From contig NC_041002.1 of assembly GCF_004193775.1 (NCBI RefSeq), forward strand, positions 3,087,261 to 3,151,260: a stretch of 64,000 bases of DNA, given 5' to 3'. The DNA is from Glycine soja. Its lineage: Eukaryota > Streptophyta > Magnoliopsida > Fabales > Fabaceae. The notes under the pieces were generated by a model, which was given only the letters and a program-made list of their open reading frames with translations, made no database searches and was not told where the DNA came from. Below are positions 1 to 11,710 of this stretch, one piece after another. The translations under genes were made by a program, and so were the position numbers. The stretch's first letter is position 1. Each line of letters begins with the position of its first letter.

Positions 1-889
1 TTGGTGACAAAACCAAGAAAAGTTGCTAGGGGGTTTTACCGGCAAAATGCCCAATGATGCAATCATCTAACTGCTGCTCATGTAGTGATTGGTATCTAGT
101 TCCATGGTCGGACAGAATCCGATTCTTTTAAATGTGATCAAGAGCAGCTTTAAAGGATAAAATGAGTAATTTTAATTGTTGATGAAAAAACTAATAGTAG
201 ATATTATTCTCAAATGCAGAAGAAATTCTACATGTATGGAATGTCAACCGCTGTTAAATGTATTGATAACTTTTAACTTTATTTACTTTAAAGACCAAAT
301 TGGCAAATTCAACAGGACCGCTGTTTCTAGCAAGAACTTGAAGCTGTAAATGCCGTCTCTCCCTAATGTGGTAGGACAAAAGTCCCAAATCCAGCCCAAG
401 AATGCATGTTTTGTAATTGTAAATTACAGTGGCAACATGGTTTGTAATAACCAGTAGGTCAGTAATCACAACGGAAAATTCTAGGAGGCATCTGGAAGGC
501 AAATATCCGCTCCTTTATTTTTTTTTTTCAAAGTACACTCCCCTTTCCTATTATAATTTGGTTATTACTTTAATGACCTTTCTTCAAACCTTATTCTTTC
601 TCTCACACCCTCACAGTCGCACACTCCCTTCCCCATGACAATCCAATCCTTCCAAGGCAGTTAAACACTCATCTCTTTCATTAAAATTGTTCCTCTCTTT
701 CACTCCCTTTATGATCTCCGATTCAATATCTTGCTTTGGTCATCCTTACTTGCCTGGTCTCTTTGTCTAATATTAGTGTTTTTGAGCTACTTTTTTGTGA
801 TTTATGCATAATTAAAAGTAATAAAGTTGTGAAGGAAAGGAAACTAAATATTAAATTTGATACAATGATTCTTTGAAATGAGTGTGTTT
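1..889. other. Left-edge intergenic DNA, no gene recognised
   Basis: No exon-like block with a recognisable protein was found on either strand. A CT-rich stretch around 590-720 resembles a transcribed leader in composition, but no ATG with a recognisable product follows. The short open frames at 254-502 (minus) and 429-638 (plus) overlap each other and show no family signature. The window may cut off a gene lying further left. Confidence 0.5.
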
Positions 890-1085
890 AAATTTTAGAA
901 AGTAGTTTTTGGAATATTGTTTTACATTTTGTATTCCAGAAATGCAAATTCTAAAATTATTCTGGAACTCTTATAATATCCCAAAAGTTATTTTCGGATT
1001 TTTTTTTTAGATTTTGTATTCCATAAATTACTTTCTGGAATACAAAATGTAAAAAAATATTTTGGAAATTACTTTTCAGAATAAT
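890..1085. repeat. Foldback / MITE-like inverted repeat
   Basis: Positions 921-942 and 1032-1053 are a perfect 22-bp inverted repeat (arm contains ATTTTGTATTCCAGAAA and its complement), separated by about 89 bases. Weaker complementarity continues outward, with an AGAAAGTAGTTTTTGGAAT-like arm matching the segment near 1055-1080. The whole would form a long imperfect hairpin, typical of a small non-autonomous inverted-repeat transposon. No coding capacity. Target duplication not identified. Confidence 0.6.
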
Positions 1086-2078
1086 GGTATAAGGATATTT
1101 TGGATATAAATAGTATTTAATTTAGTAAAAAAAATTACATAAAAATAAAAGGGGAGTGCATTTAGTGCTTTTTCATCTGAAAAATGCTTGAAGGTTGGAA
1201 TTTAAATTATTTTTCTTCGGTCACACGCTAACTCCGAGTAATACCAAGAGTATTTATTCATCCTCTTGAGATGACTTCTCACCCGGGTGTGACTGTTTAG
1301 TAGTGTTTAGCATACAATCATTGCAGCATTGCTGCGTACAGTTCATTATCTTGCATGTAAAAACGTTGGACATTAACAAAGCAGATTGACCCCTCTTAAA
1401 AAAAAGATGAAAAATGTAGTGAAGGAAAAAAAATCCAATTGTTAATATTTTAGCAAATTTACAATTTATTATGCATATACACATAATATTAATCATTGAC
1501 TTTCCCACTAATAATTAAAATTACTTTTTTTTTTCTGTAATAATCAAGAAAGTTTATAACAAGAAAGTTTATCAACTAAAAGATAGAGGAGTCCGTTCTT
1601 GAAAAGAAAATCAATTTTTGATATTCTAACCATATAATTTTATAATGATTTTTTATTAGTTGAAAATGTAAATAATTGTATATTAGCCGTGCATAGAAAT
1701 TTAACTCGTGTAATTATTCTAAACAATCATATTGGCATAGTTACGCAGATGATATTAATATCCTTACTAAGTAGTAGAAAATAAAATAATACATTTTGAA
1801 ACATATATTTGATTCTACATAGGATGAATTAATCAATGTATGGGGATATTATGGAAGATATCATATACATGGTTAGACCAGTGAACTTTTATCAATTCCA
1901 TCTTAAGTAGCAAATACTAATACACATCCCCACAATTACCTCCGCACAAAAATGATAGTCCTCTAAAAACTTTGGGGGGAGGGGAGGGGTGGGGTTACAA
2001 ATTTGATCTTAAAATTTAAAATCTGCTTTAGCCACGATGAAGGTAGCCTTACTCCGATGACTAATCTTCAATGTATTA
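1086..2078. other. AT-rich intergenic DNA, 3' flank of the membrane-protein gene
   Basis: No gene recognised. The right part should hold the 3' UTR and polyadenylation region of the minus-strand gene that ends at 2079. It contains the G-run described separately at 1974-1994. Confidence 0.5.
1974..1994 (+). other. G-run tract with G-quadruplex potential
   Basis: Four G-runs (6, 4, 4 and 4 G) separated by single A, A and T make a very compact quadruplex-type motif on the plus strand. It lies 85-105 bases past the stop codon of the minus-strand membrane-protein gene. Its transcript would therefore carry the complementary C-runs, and any G-quadruplex would be on the non-template DNA side. Function is inferred from sequence only. 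Confidence 0.55.
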
Positions 2079-5000
2079 TCACCGTACAAAATGACAAGAG
2101 CCAGGAAACAATTTTGACAACCACAAGTGCTTCAGCTTCATTATCAAAGCAAAGAAGCCATAGCATGGAATGTGCATTACACCCACACCAAAGTACCTAA
2201 GAGTCCAACAAGAGGCCAAAGGTTATATGTCATTATCTGAATTTGCGCATTTTAATTTATCTAGAGAGGAGTATTAGCAATACACTCATTTTAACACTTT
2301 TATCATTGATTAAAATTTATTGAAAATTACAAAGCTATAAGTGAAGTTTATTAAATAAGTGAGACCCACATGATTTTGTGATTTCCAACAAATTCTAGTT
2401 AATAATAGTGTATTAGAGGGTGTGTTGCTAATATTTTTCTTTACCTAAATTAATTTCATTATCAATAGTTGCATGCAGAGAAATATAAGATGAACATGCA
2501 ATGTTACACGATAAACTGCTCCTCGCTTGCAAGTTTATTTTTAAGTTTGTCAAAGTTGAAGTCCATGACCAAAATTTCATGGCAAAAAGTTCTAGTTTCG
2601 TTTTCAGCATCCCCATATAAGAAACAATATGCTCACATACGAAAGGATAAGCTTATGTCAATCAGTGGTAAAGTTAATTTTTAATTTTTCGGATACTATT
2701 TGAGTGGTGGTTATGCATTGAATTTATGAACGTACCATAAGGGGGCGTATGGGGATGACAAGTCAAGGAAAGGATAAGGCCACCTGGAACAACGGATAGA
2801 AAAATTATGAACAGAATTGTGTCAAGTGGAAAGCAACAATCAGAAAATGGGATACTCGTTTTTACCATAATGAAACACAAGCATGAATGATCCACTGAAA
2901 AATCACAAATAAAGCCGTCCACAAAATAAAATATGCAAATCGAAACACTGGAAACCTCTGCATGTGTTAAGAAGTAGATGTAAGTTTGAAGTAGGTATGT
3001 AAGGAGAAATAATATATGCAAAAAAAAAAACCAAAAAAAAATCACCATGCAATTCAATGATGCATCACCGAGGAGGAATACAGCGTTAAGGGAGTGCAAA
3101 CAAACATCCATCTGCAAATTGAAAAGTGGAAACATGAAGGGTTTAGTAGCAAAGGACCAGCATATTCTATTAGAACCAAAACTAAACAAGATGTTTACAT
3201 TCATAAACCCCATTCACCTTTCTATGCTTCATTGGCGTTATAATAATTAAGGTATTTCAAACAACCACACCTATTAATTACATATTTTGTGGGGTAATCA
3301 GTGTTCAGCACATGCTGGAAAACACAAATGCTTTGATGTTGATTACATGCAACATGTTCCAGATGTATATTATAAAATTTTACTAATTTTTTTTAGCAAA
3401 ACTGTTCCCTCACATTTAAGGAAAATATGATACAGCCAGGTTCAAGGATAAGATGAGTAGCATCAGAACAGATTCATTATTAGTACCATTGATATTCAAT
3501 GGAAATTTCCAAAAGTGTTTTAAGTTTTTAACCAAAAATTAAACTAGAAAGGTAAAGCCAAACATTCTCCAAAACTTGTATTAGTATATTAAATATAACT
3601 TTCTTAACCAAAAAGATAAATGGCAGACCAGGGACAAGATCAATAATACTCACAAAATGCAGATGGAAATCTTTGGTGTTCAGATATGTTGGATAAAGGA
3701 CAAGCCAGAATACAACGTCAGTGAGCACTACAGCACCTGCACAAGTCTAAATATTTAAGAGAAAATTTAAACAAATCAGTAGATTGCCTCCTAGGTTTAA
3801 TCAGTTAATAACACAATGAAATTCAAAATGCATTAGTGTTTGATTGATAAGCAGAAAAGGAACAAGATGAATAAGAAGACAACATTATAAAAAAACACGA
3901 CTTTAACAGAGAGACTGAATCCCACACAAACTTGCAAATCTATATTTAAAATACATAATATTTTTTGTTTGAACACTATTCTCTTCAATCAAATAGTTGA
4001 CTTTCAAGCTAGAATTTAAAAGATTAATTAGCTATCTTAGTAAGGATAGTATAATTACTAATTTACTATTTACTACAATTATGAGCATATAGCAGAATTC
4101 CTTTTCAGCCATGATGGATCAAATGCAATTACAGTAGGAACTTTAGAACCTAATTGTGTTCTTTTTTAAACAAAAAATTATTCAAAAGAAAAGAAGGAAA
4201 GCAAATAGAAAAAATTAATTGCATATAGCTCCTCGATGTCTAAAAAAAATTAATAAAACAACCAAAAAGGGTGTACAAACAATTCTGTCCCATAATAAGT
4301 TTGACTCAGTGAAACACCCTAAAAGTGTTAGGTAGAGACAATACATACAAATAGAGGGTGTTGACTATCTAAAATGCCAATTAAACAAGTTTCTCAAATT
4401 ACTTCCTGACTATGATAAAATGTTTGCAGGTATCCTGATAATTGTGGATAAATTCTCATAGGCTCCATGGAAAAGCCAGTTAAATATGTTATTTGGCAAC
4501 CCATGGTTTCTCCATCCCAAACAGACAAACTTTTTCAAGCTAAACATTTGACAACCATGAAGTTCCCTAATAACTTTTCGATTCACATATCTTTTTTCTG
4601 CTTCGTCTTCAATCATACCCACTTTCTTTCACAAAAACCAATTTTAATGGAAAAATCTCAGTCGCATGCCCTTAATAAAAATTATGGTTAAAGGTCAATT
4701 TGCAATTGTTAAAATTAGTCACTAGATTAGTTAAAATAAATGTAATGCTAAAAAAAAATATACTCCAATAAAAACTTGAAACAAAAATTACCTGAAAAGT
4801 TATTTGAAAAATATAACCCCATACACCAGCAGTATTCCGAGTGAATGGCTCCTGATTGGCATTGGAATTCTTGTACAGGTTAGGTAATTCTGGAGTCCCA
4901 TCAAGTGTAGGAGCCACATAAGTGCCTTCTTCAGTATCTAAATCAGCACGATTAACAGTGGTGCAATCAATTTTATTGTGTTTATAGCGACACCCATATA

Positions 5001-6198
5001 TGGAGACACAAGACCCAAGCTGAAAGTGAAATTGAGAGCACAAGTCACTCAGAGAAAATATAAAATGAAAACAGAGAAAAGGAAAGTTGACTGATAGGTT
5101 CAATTTGTTTTTCCGAAGGAGCATATAAAACTGTAAATTACAGAATGTCATATAGCCCAACTAGAATTCCACCCTGACCCCAAAAAGATAAAAGAAAATG
5201 CAATTTTATTATTATAATATCAGAAGATGAGTTAGACATGAGAAGTGTTACCCCAAAGTAAATAGTGACCAAAGTAAATGTCCACCTGTTCAGCAACAAA
5301 GAAAGAAAAAATCAGCATATTTCTAACCAACTCACCAACAGGGAACATTAAGACAGTGATGTTTTATCATAAAAGTCAATCATTTTCTTCCAACATACAC
5401 TCTTTTATCACATGAGTCCTAAATACTCCAAACATGAAATATATATGTGCTTCCGCTTTAACCAACACTCTTCACTGTTGACATATGTGAACAGATCTTC
5501 TGTCCCAAATGCTATCCGCCAACAAAATACTTCCAATTATGCACTAAAAAGAAGTTTACTATCAACTAAGAGAGAAGGAATACATTTAAGAGAGAAATGT
5601 CATTTTTCACAAAGTTGGCAACATTTTAAAGAGGAGACATGATTGAGGATACAGAAGACTTGAATTCAGCCATATAGTAATAAGTACAACTACAAACTAC
5701 AAAGAAAATGTTCTTCAACAACCCTAACAATGGATCTGAAAATAATTAAAAAATAAATAAATGTATAAGCAAAGTCTCTAGCTTGTTATTGAGGTAGCAA
5801 TGGAATAGGAACATAAACATCACTAAATAACTGCATAAAGACTAGAATAGACAAGATATGTGCAATGTAGCTTACTGAGTGTAGAAATAAAATATGCCAC
5901 CTCCATCAGCAACCACATTGGCAGTCAGCAAAGAAAAAAGCACAAGAAAAGAAATTATCCTGTAAGCAAGCAGCCAAGCAGGATGAATTCCTTTAAGACA
6001 TGTATTCCATGCTTCATACTCATAAAGCGATCCAGCCGTTTCTCGCTGCCTTTCTCTTCTCTCATTCCTTGATTTATTGAATTCTTCATACTTCCATATC
6101 AAAAATGACGCTAGGCCCATAGTTAATAAAATAAATAGTGCACAGAGGAAGAACCTCCAATTCAACCAATAACTTAAGGCAGTAGTATCTGGTGCCAT
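2079..6198 (-). CDS. Multi-pass membrane protein, plant Rolling-stone-like family
   Basis: Eight coding exons on the minus strand: 6198-5876, 5285-5252, 5019-4792, 3746-3654, 3111-3046, 2957-2866, 2783-2736, 2196-2079. All junctions are GT-AG and phases close to give 333 aa. I recognise the family from plant proteins annotated only as transmembrane proteins (Arabidopsis At1g10660-like), grouped with animal Rolling stone; molecular function is unknown. Visible landmarks are [14 protein letters not shown] near residue 8, [14 protein letters not shown] at 196, [11 protein letters not shown] at 232, [13 protein letters not shown] near 257, [16 protein letters not shown] at 281 and [12 protein letters not shown] at 301. 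About six or seven hydrophobic segments are evident. The chosen ATG at 6198 has a good context (ACCATGG). The frame stays open upstream to the acceptor at 6227 and would add SSSHSWRPT, which relatives carry, so a start in an unseen upstream exon is possible. A non-coding first exon probably ends at 7281. Confidence 0.88.
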
Positions 6199-6450
6199 GG
6201 TGGGTCGCCAACTATGGCTCGAGGAATCTGTTAATATCAAGAAACTGATGAGTTACTTATACTTGCTTTGGTTAGTATGTATTCCTGCTATCTTTCTTAC
6301 AAGCTCTACACACTCAGTTAAGACTGTATACTCCCCAAGTATGCATGAGCGATGAGGTGACAAATTTTAACAAGAAAGGTTCTGATGAAGAAAATGTTAA
6401 CAGATACCATTGGTGCATAGAATTAGGGAGAGAAAAAGAAAGACATATTA

Positions 6451-6679
6451 AAGTCTTGTTTGGATAAACTTTTCCATAAGCATTTATAGGAGAAGAAAAA
6501 GAAAGTAAGATAAATTGAACTTCTCCCATAAACTAAAATCAACTTATGTACTTAACTTTCGCAGAAGCTCTATCATTTAACTTCTCCAAAATTTGAGGTG
6601 CATAAGTTGATTTTAGCTTATCGGAGAAATTCAATTCATTTTACCAGCTTATGGCGAAGTTTATCCAATCAGGATCCTT
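6451..6679. mobile_element. MITE in intron 1 of the membrane-protein gene
   Basis: The left end reads AGTCTTGTTTGGATAAACTT and the right end, reversed, reads AGGATCCTGATTGGATAAAC, giving terminal inverted repeats of about 30 bp that continue into CATAAGC. Both flanks contain ATTA, compatible with a 3-bp TTA/TAA target duplication. No coding capacity. A related copy lies at 57597-57779 in an intron of the eIF3i gene. Confidence 0.7.
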
Positions 6680-7280
6680 ATTAACAGCAACAAAGACAAT
6701 GGAACCGCTGTCACTTCCACCAGAAAAAAAAATCATAAGAATTAATTGGTACCTGAGTACATTTGAATTATAGGGGAAGGAATACATACAGCAAGTAGTC
6801 CACATAATTTTTTGTAAAATAATGGGAATTTAGTTAGAAGCATTTCAAATTCTCAACTGATTCAATTCCTCACAACAGGTGAAAAAGAATGGAAACTTGA
6901 ATATTCTGAAGAAACAACACTAAAATCACCAAAGTCCAACAGGAACAGAACTCATGCATTCAGAAAATTCAAACAAAAAGACGAGTCAGATGAAAGAATG
7001 ACAAAGCAAAGTAGTATTTTGCCACGATTATTCTTCTCGGGGATATTTAGAAACAAGTGAACAAGACAAGGAGCAAACTGAGAACCCCTCCAATCTCCTA
7101 TGCCAATCGAACCCAGATTCTTTACTTGAAATGGGGTTCACGAAAATTCCAAAAAGTTCAATACTTGATCAAGAAGAAGATAAATATATATAAATAAATA
7201 AAAAGATGATTATTGATTCGTAATTTAGAAAGATAAATAAAGAAGGAAAGACAAAAAAAAAAAGGAGTAGAAGCACTCAC

Positions 7281-7366
7281 AGAGAGAGTTGAGAAGTAAA
7301 ATTAAGCGGGCAGAGGCGTGAATACTGAAAAAAAGAAAAAGATGCTTTGCTTCTTCCTTTTATATG
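7281..7366 (-). promoter_or_regulatory. Probable TATA box and non-coding first exon of the membrane-protein gene
   Basis: On the minus strand ACATATAAAA (7366-7357) is a TATA-type element. About 30 bases downstream begins a CT-rich leader, CAACTCTCTCT, ending at 7281 in a good donor (GTGAGT). Splicing from there to the acceptor at 6228 would join the 5' UTR to the first coding exon. Position relative to the gene and the donor motif are seen; promoter activity is inferred. Confidence 0.5.
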
Positions 7367-10292
7367 TACGAGGAAGAGAAAGCCAATATGTGTAAGTGTG
7401 AAAAAAAGAACCAAAAAAATTAGGTATTGTTGATGAGTTAACAGTGAGAAAGGTATTTTGATTTAATGGATTGATTTTGATTCATGAGTGGCTAATCCCA
7501 AATTACAGGCCTGAGGATCCACCGGAGAAGAAGACACCACACGCTTTTCCTCTGCTCGGTTACCATGTATTCCCAAATCCCACGTCTCCTTTCTAAGGAT
7601 ATAAATTAAATTAAAAATATATATAATAGAACATTTATTTTTATCAAAAAGAAAAATCTCTTTTGTCGTTGCCTTTTATACGCAATAGAGTTATAATTTA
7701 TTAAAGTATAGTATAAATTTATGAATGCACTCTTGTAAAAAAAAAAATATTATGATTTATGAATATTAAAGATTGGCGTACTAAGTCATCTTATCTAAAG
7801 AGATTTCGCACCAAGAAGCGCGTAGAGGTGGTGGGGACTTCTTGAAATGAATATTAAATTAACCTAAATGATAATCAGTTTTCTTCTTGACGCATTGGGT
7901 AAGAAATTAAAAACAAAAATATTTTTATTAGGATATATAAAGTTGTGATGTTGATGATTTTTTTTACATTTTTTATGTTTTTTATAATAAATATTTTTTA
8001 ATTAATATCCAAAAAAATACTGATCAACGTTACACAAATACAAAGTTCCAAGTTTTCTTCTTACTTAGTAGTTACTAGTTAGTACTTGACAGGTGAATAA
8101 ACAATAACTAAAAATCCAAGTTTTCAATATATTCATTTATTTAATAATAACTTAATTAATAATGTGAAATGCACTTGAATTAAAAGACATTTGTTATAAA
8201 AATAATAATTAGTAAAATTTTACATCATCATTTAATCACATCACATTATATTTAATAAATTTATTAATTTTCATGACATCCTCTTTAAAATTTATATCAA
8301 TGATAATATATGATTTTCTCATTTTATATTATCATCCATCTCTTTGTTATTTAGAAGAATGGATTAATAATATTATCCTTTTAGTTATAGAAATTTATCA
8401 CTCACAAGTGTTTATATTCTATAGAGGATGAAATAAGAATATTGGATGTTTTCCCCCCAAAAATTAATATTTTAATATATGTTTTTCACCCTAAATATAC
8501 TCCACCACCAACTTTAGTTATATAAATTAATAAAATTTTAATATTTAAATTTTTAAGAAACTTACATGTTAATATTTTTGTTTTAACTATGAAAAATTAT
8601 TTATTAAGTTTTTTTAATACCGATTACATAAATCAAGAAAGTTACATATTAATATGTATATAAATTATTTTATGTAATTTATAAAAAATTATCTAAATTT
8701 TATTTTTATATATAAATAATAAAAAGTTAATTATAAAAAGTAATAAATTTTCATTTTAATTTTTTAGATTATTTAAATATTTTTTTAATTTGCATAGTTT
8801 GTATAAATTACATAAAATAATTTTTTTAAAATAATCTATATATTAGTTTATATAAATTTTTAAATTATAATAAAATAAGATCAAATTTTTATAATTTGAA
8901 AAAAATTAATAACTCTTGACTAATAATACATGTAAAATGGTGTTTATAAAATTAATTAAGCAAAATAAGTGTTTTGGTGATTTATTACTTTACTTTTAAA
9001 TAAAAGATCATGAGTTTAACTCTTACCAAGTTTTTTTTTATTTTTTTACTTTATTTAATCTCGTCATATAAGTGTCATGTCAATAGTTTATATAAATGTC
9101 AAGTCAGCATCAATATGTTACATCAAAATTGTTTATTTTAAAGAAAAAAAGAAATTAAATGTATTTATTTAGAAATAGGACCAAAATCATGGATTTCAAA
9201 TTATAGGAGGACAAAAATTATAATTTAACCTAAATACTAATAATCAATTACCATAAGCTATAACAGAAAGCGCAATACAATCCCACCCCCATACGTGTTA
9301 TAAAAGTGAGGGAGCCTTAAAATGTCACCCACCATTAAAGCCATCAATACCGCCCCCTTTCACCCACTCAACATTAATGAACCACTATCAAATTAGACTA
9401 TCTTTACTAATAGATCTTGAGCTCACAATCTGGTCTTCAAAAGACCTACCACTAAAGGGGGAGTTGAGATATTCACGATGAAGGATGATGTCTTTTACAA
9501 TATCCCTTAAGATTTGTCCCATTTTTTTAATAAAAAAACATAATTTAATCTTTCTTTCTTTCCCTAAATGTTTGTTGAGGGAAGCAACAAAAAAGGAAGA
9601 ATGAAAAGGGAAACCAAGAGAAAAGGATGAAACAATAACAACATCAAAACGAAAACAACAACAGATGCATTGATTTTAAATAACAACATGATCAAACGAT
9701 TCAAAGTTAAAAAATAATAAATAAAAGAAAAAGGCACAAAACACATTGTCACAGTGTCGATCCAGCCACGATCCGTCAGCTTCAAAAGTTTTCCAAGCAT
9801 CGATTCGTCACTGTCGTGGTCAAGGCTCTCCTCAACGCTCTACTTTCGTTGTCACACCATTCGCTAAAAATGCATCATCTTCCTTTATGCTTATCAAAGG
9901 GAGGGTGGGGTTTTAAGGGAAAGGGAAAGAGGGAAGAGTGTGGGTGGGGTGGAGGGGAAGGGAAAGGGAAAGGTTGATTTGAAAATGAGAAAGTAAAGTA
10001 GAGGAGAGAAGACACAAACTATGGAAAGAAAATTGAAACATTTGTTTGTTCCTTCGAATTATTATTGTTGCTTGTCAAATTGTCATATCAATAGCAGTAA
10101 ATTGGAACTTTGCTATGAAATTAAACTATTTACACATGAATTTTGTACTATTTGCTATCAAAATAGGTAATAACTGAATCCTATAAATTGGGAAGATTGG
10201 TGATCGTATTTTGCGCACCAACTTTCATTCTCATCCTTAATTTCTCAATCTCTATTTCACAATCTCTTTCTTTGCCTTTAGTTTCATTCTTA
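7367..10292. other. Long AT-rich intergenic region
   Basis: No gene recognised. Composition is very AT-rich from 7600 to 9200. The segment 9130-9235 ends in transposon-like wording (AAATTATAATTTAACCTAAA) that resembles legume inverted-repeat element ends, but no matching left end was secured. The purine-rich tract at 9895-9985 is listed separately. The right part leads into the PIF/Harbinger remnant. Confidence 0.5.
9895..9985 (+). other. Purine-rich G-run tract
   Basis: About 90 bases are nearly pure A/G plus GT, with repeated GGGAAAGGGAAAG and GGGGTGGAGGGG words. Several overlapping quadruplex-type patterns can be drawn, and the tract could also form triplex DNA. It lies about 300 bases upstream of the degenerate transposon ORF1 and might be part of that element. 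Confidence 0.5.
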
Positions 10293-11236
10293 ATGGATCT
10301 AAATCAATTTCATTGGCAAACCTATTGCAAAATTACCAAATGACTCATTTGAACAAAATTACCAATAGTTTTAGTAATCCATAAACTCCTTCCAATGACG
10401 AAGTTGAAATGCAATTTCCACCATTTTCTACCCATGTTGGACTAGAAAATATCACACTAAAGGAAGGAGGAGATAATTCTACAAAAAAGAAATCATAACT
10501 TTACTTTTCGATTAAAGATGATACACATCTCATTGGTTCACGACTTAATGTCTCGATGAATCCAATTGTCGGTGATGGTCAAACAAGAAATTGTTTTTGG
10601 TTGAGAGTAACATAAAATTACAACAACTTTTGTAACAATCTACGAGAGAGAACATTGAATCAAGTGAAATCTTAATGGCAAAAAATTAATGTTGGCATTC
10701 AAAAGTTCAAGAGCCATTACAAGTATGTTGTCAATTTGAAGAAAAGCGATTACATGGAGAACGATGTCATGATTCATGCATATATCATTTGGAAGGAAGA
10801 TGAGGAAAGCAATTTTATTTTAAATCATGCATGATGACTGCTAAAAGATAGGCATAAATGGTTAGAACAATGTATAGAAGTTTGTTAAAAAATAACAAAG
10901 TTTTATGCTTCTAGGAATTACTTGTCGTTATCTAATCTAGAGACACTAATTAAGGTTTCAGAAATTGACACACCATCACAAATCCTCGATTCGATGGGAC
11001 AGAAGGTAGTCAAGAGGAAGATCAAGGACAAAGGAGATGGAACGTCTTCACCAATTGTGGACTTGTCAGGCATGGAAGCTACAATCAGGGAAGAAATTGT
11101 TGCCACCAAAAAGTTAGCAAAGAAAAAAGAGATGAAGAACGTAACACTATTGTACGAAATACTAATGAAGGACACATCTACCATGTCTAAAGAACAATAC
11201 AAAAAACACAAAATCACTTGTAATTATATTTTATAA
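10293..11236 (+). pseudogene. Degenerate PIF/Harbinger ORF1 (Myb/SANT-like DNA-binding protein)
   Basis: Reading from the ATG at 10293 (MDLNQFHWQTYCKITK then stop), homology to the Myb/SANT-like partner protein of plant PIF/Harbinger transposons continues in broken frames. Recognisable pieces are FSIKDDTHLIGSRLNVSMNP near 10505, INVGIQKFKSHYKYVVNLK near 10690, and SNFILNHA near 10810. The last 104 aa (10922-11236) are open and contain the KRKIKDKG basic region and the coiled C-terminal tail. In intact elements this protein helps the transposase bind the ends. Stops and frameshifts show it is dead here. Confidence 0.75.
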
Positions 11237-11439
11237 ATGTTTAGTAATTAGTTGTTATGTGGTCAATTAGTTTTAATTAGTCACGGTTTGTTGTAGGTTT
11301 ATTTTAATAAATCCTATGTTGTAACAGTCTTAGTTTTAATTAGTCTTTTTATTGTAACTTTTTGTTAGTTTAATGCTGAACTTTGTTTTAATTAGTCTTC
11401 ATGTTGTAACTTTTATGTTAATTATTAATTTTTAATTAT

Positions 11440-11610
11440 GTAACTAGTCGTTATAAAAGCGGTAATTACAAAACTAGTTGTTTTCAATGTAGTTGTTGTG
11501 ATATTAGCCATCATAAAGGTAACTGTTACAAAATTAGTTGTTGTGAAACTAACTGTTATAAAAGTAGTCGTTAAAAAGTAATCGTTGTGAAACTAACCAT
11601 TAAAAACTAC
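11440..11610. repeat. Degenerate short repeats between the two transposon ORFs
   Basis: The words ACTAGTCGTTATAAAAG, AACTAGTTGTT, AACTAACTGTTATAAAAG, AGTCGTTAAAAAG and AACTAACCATTAAAAA recur as an imperfect array with a period of about 20-35 bases. Such an array is not a usual part of coding DNA; it may be a subterminal or spacer repeat of the element. Confidence 0.5.
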
Positions 11611-11710
11611 CCAATGGAAATTATTCTATTTAATTGTTAAAGTTTCTTTCAATCATGCATATTTTCTACAAACTCTATAATCTTTTTTATTTAATTTTTA
11701 GCTCCATTCA

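Noticed and set aside
9564..9800. 78-aa minus-strand hydrophobic frame
   Set aside because: The Leu/Phe-rich translation comes from A-rich DNA with no recognisable family, splice context or TATA.
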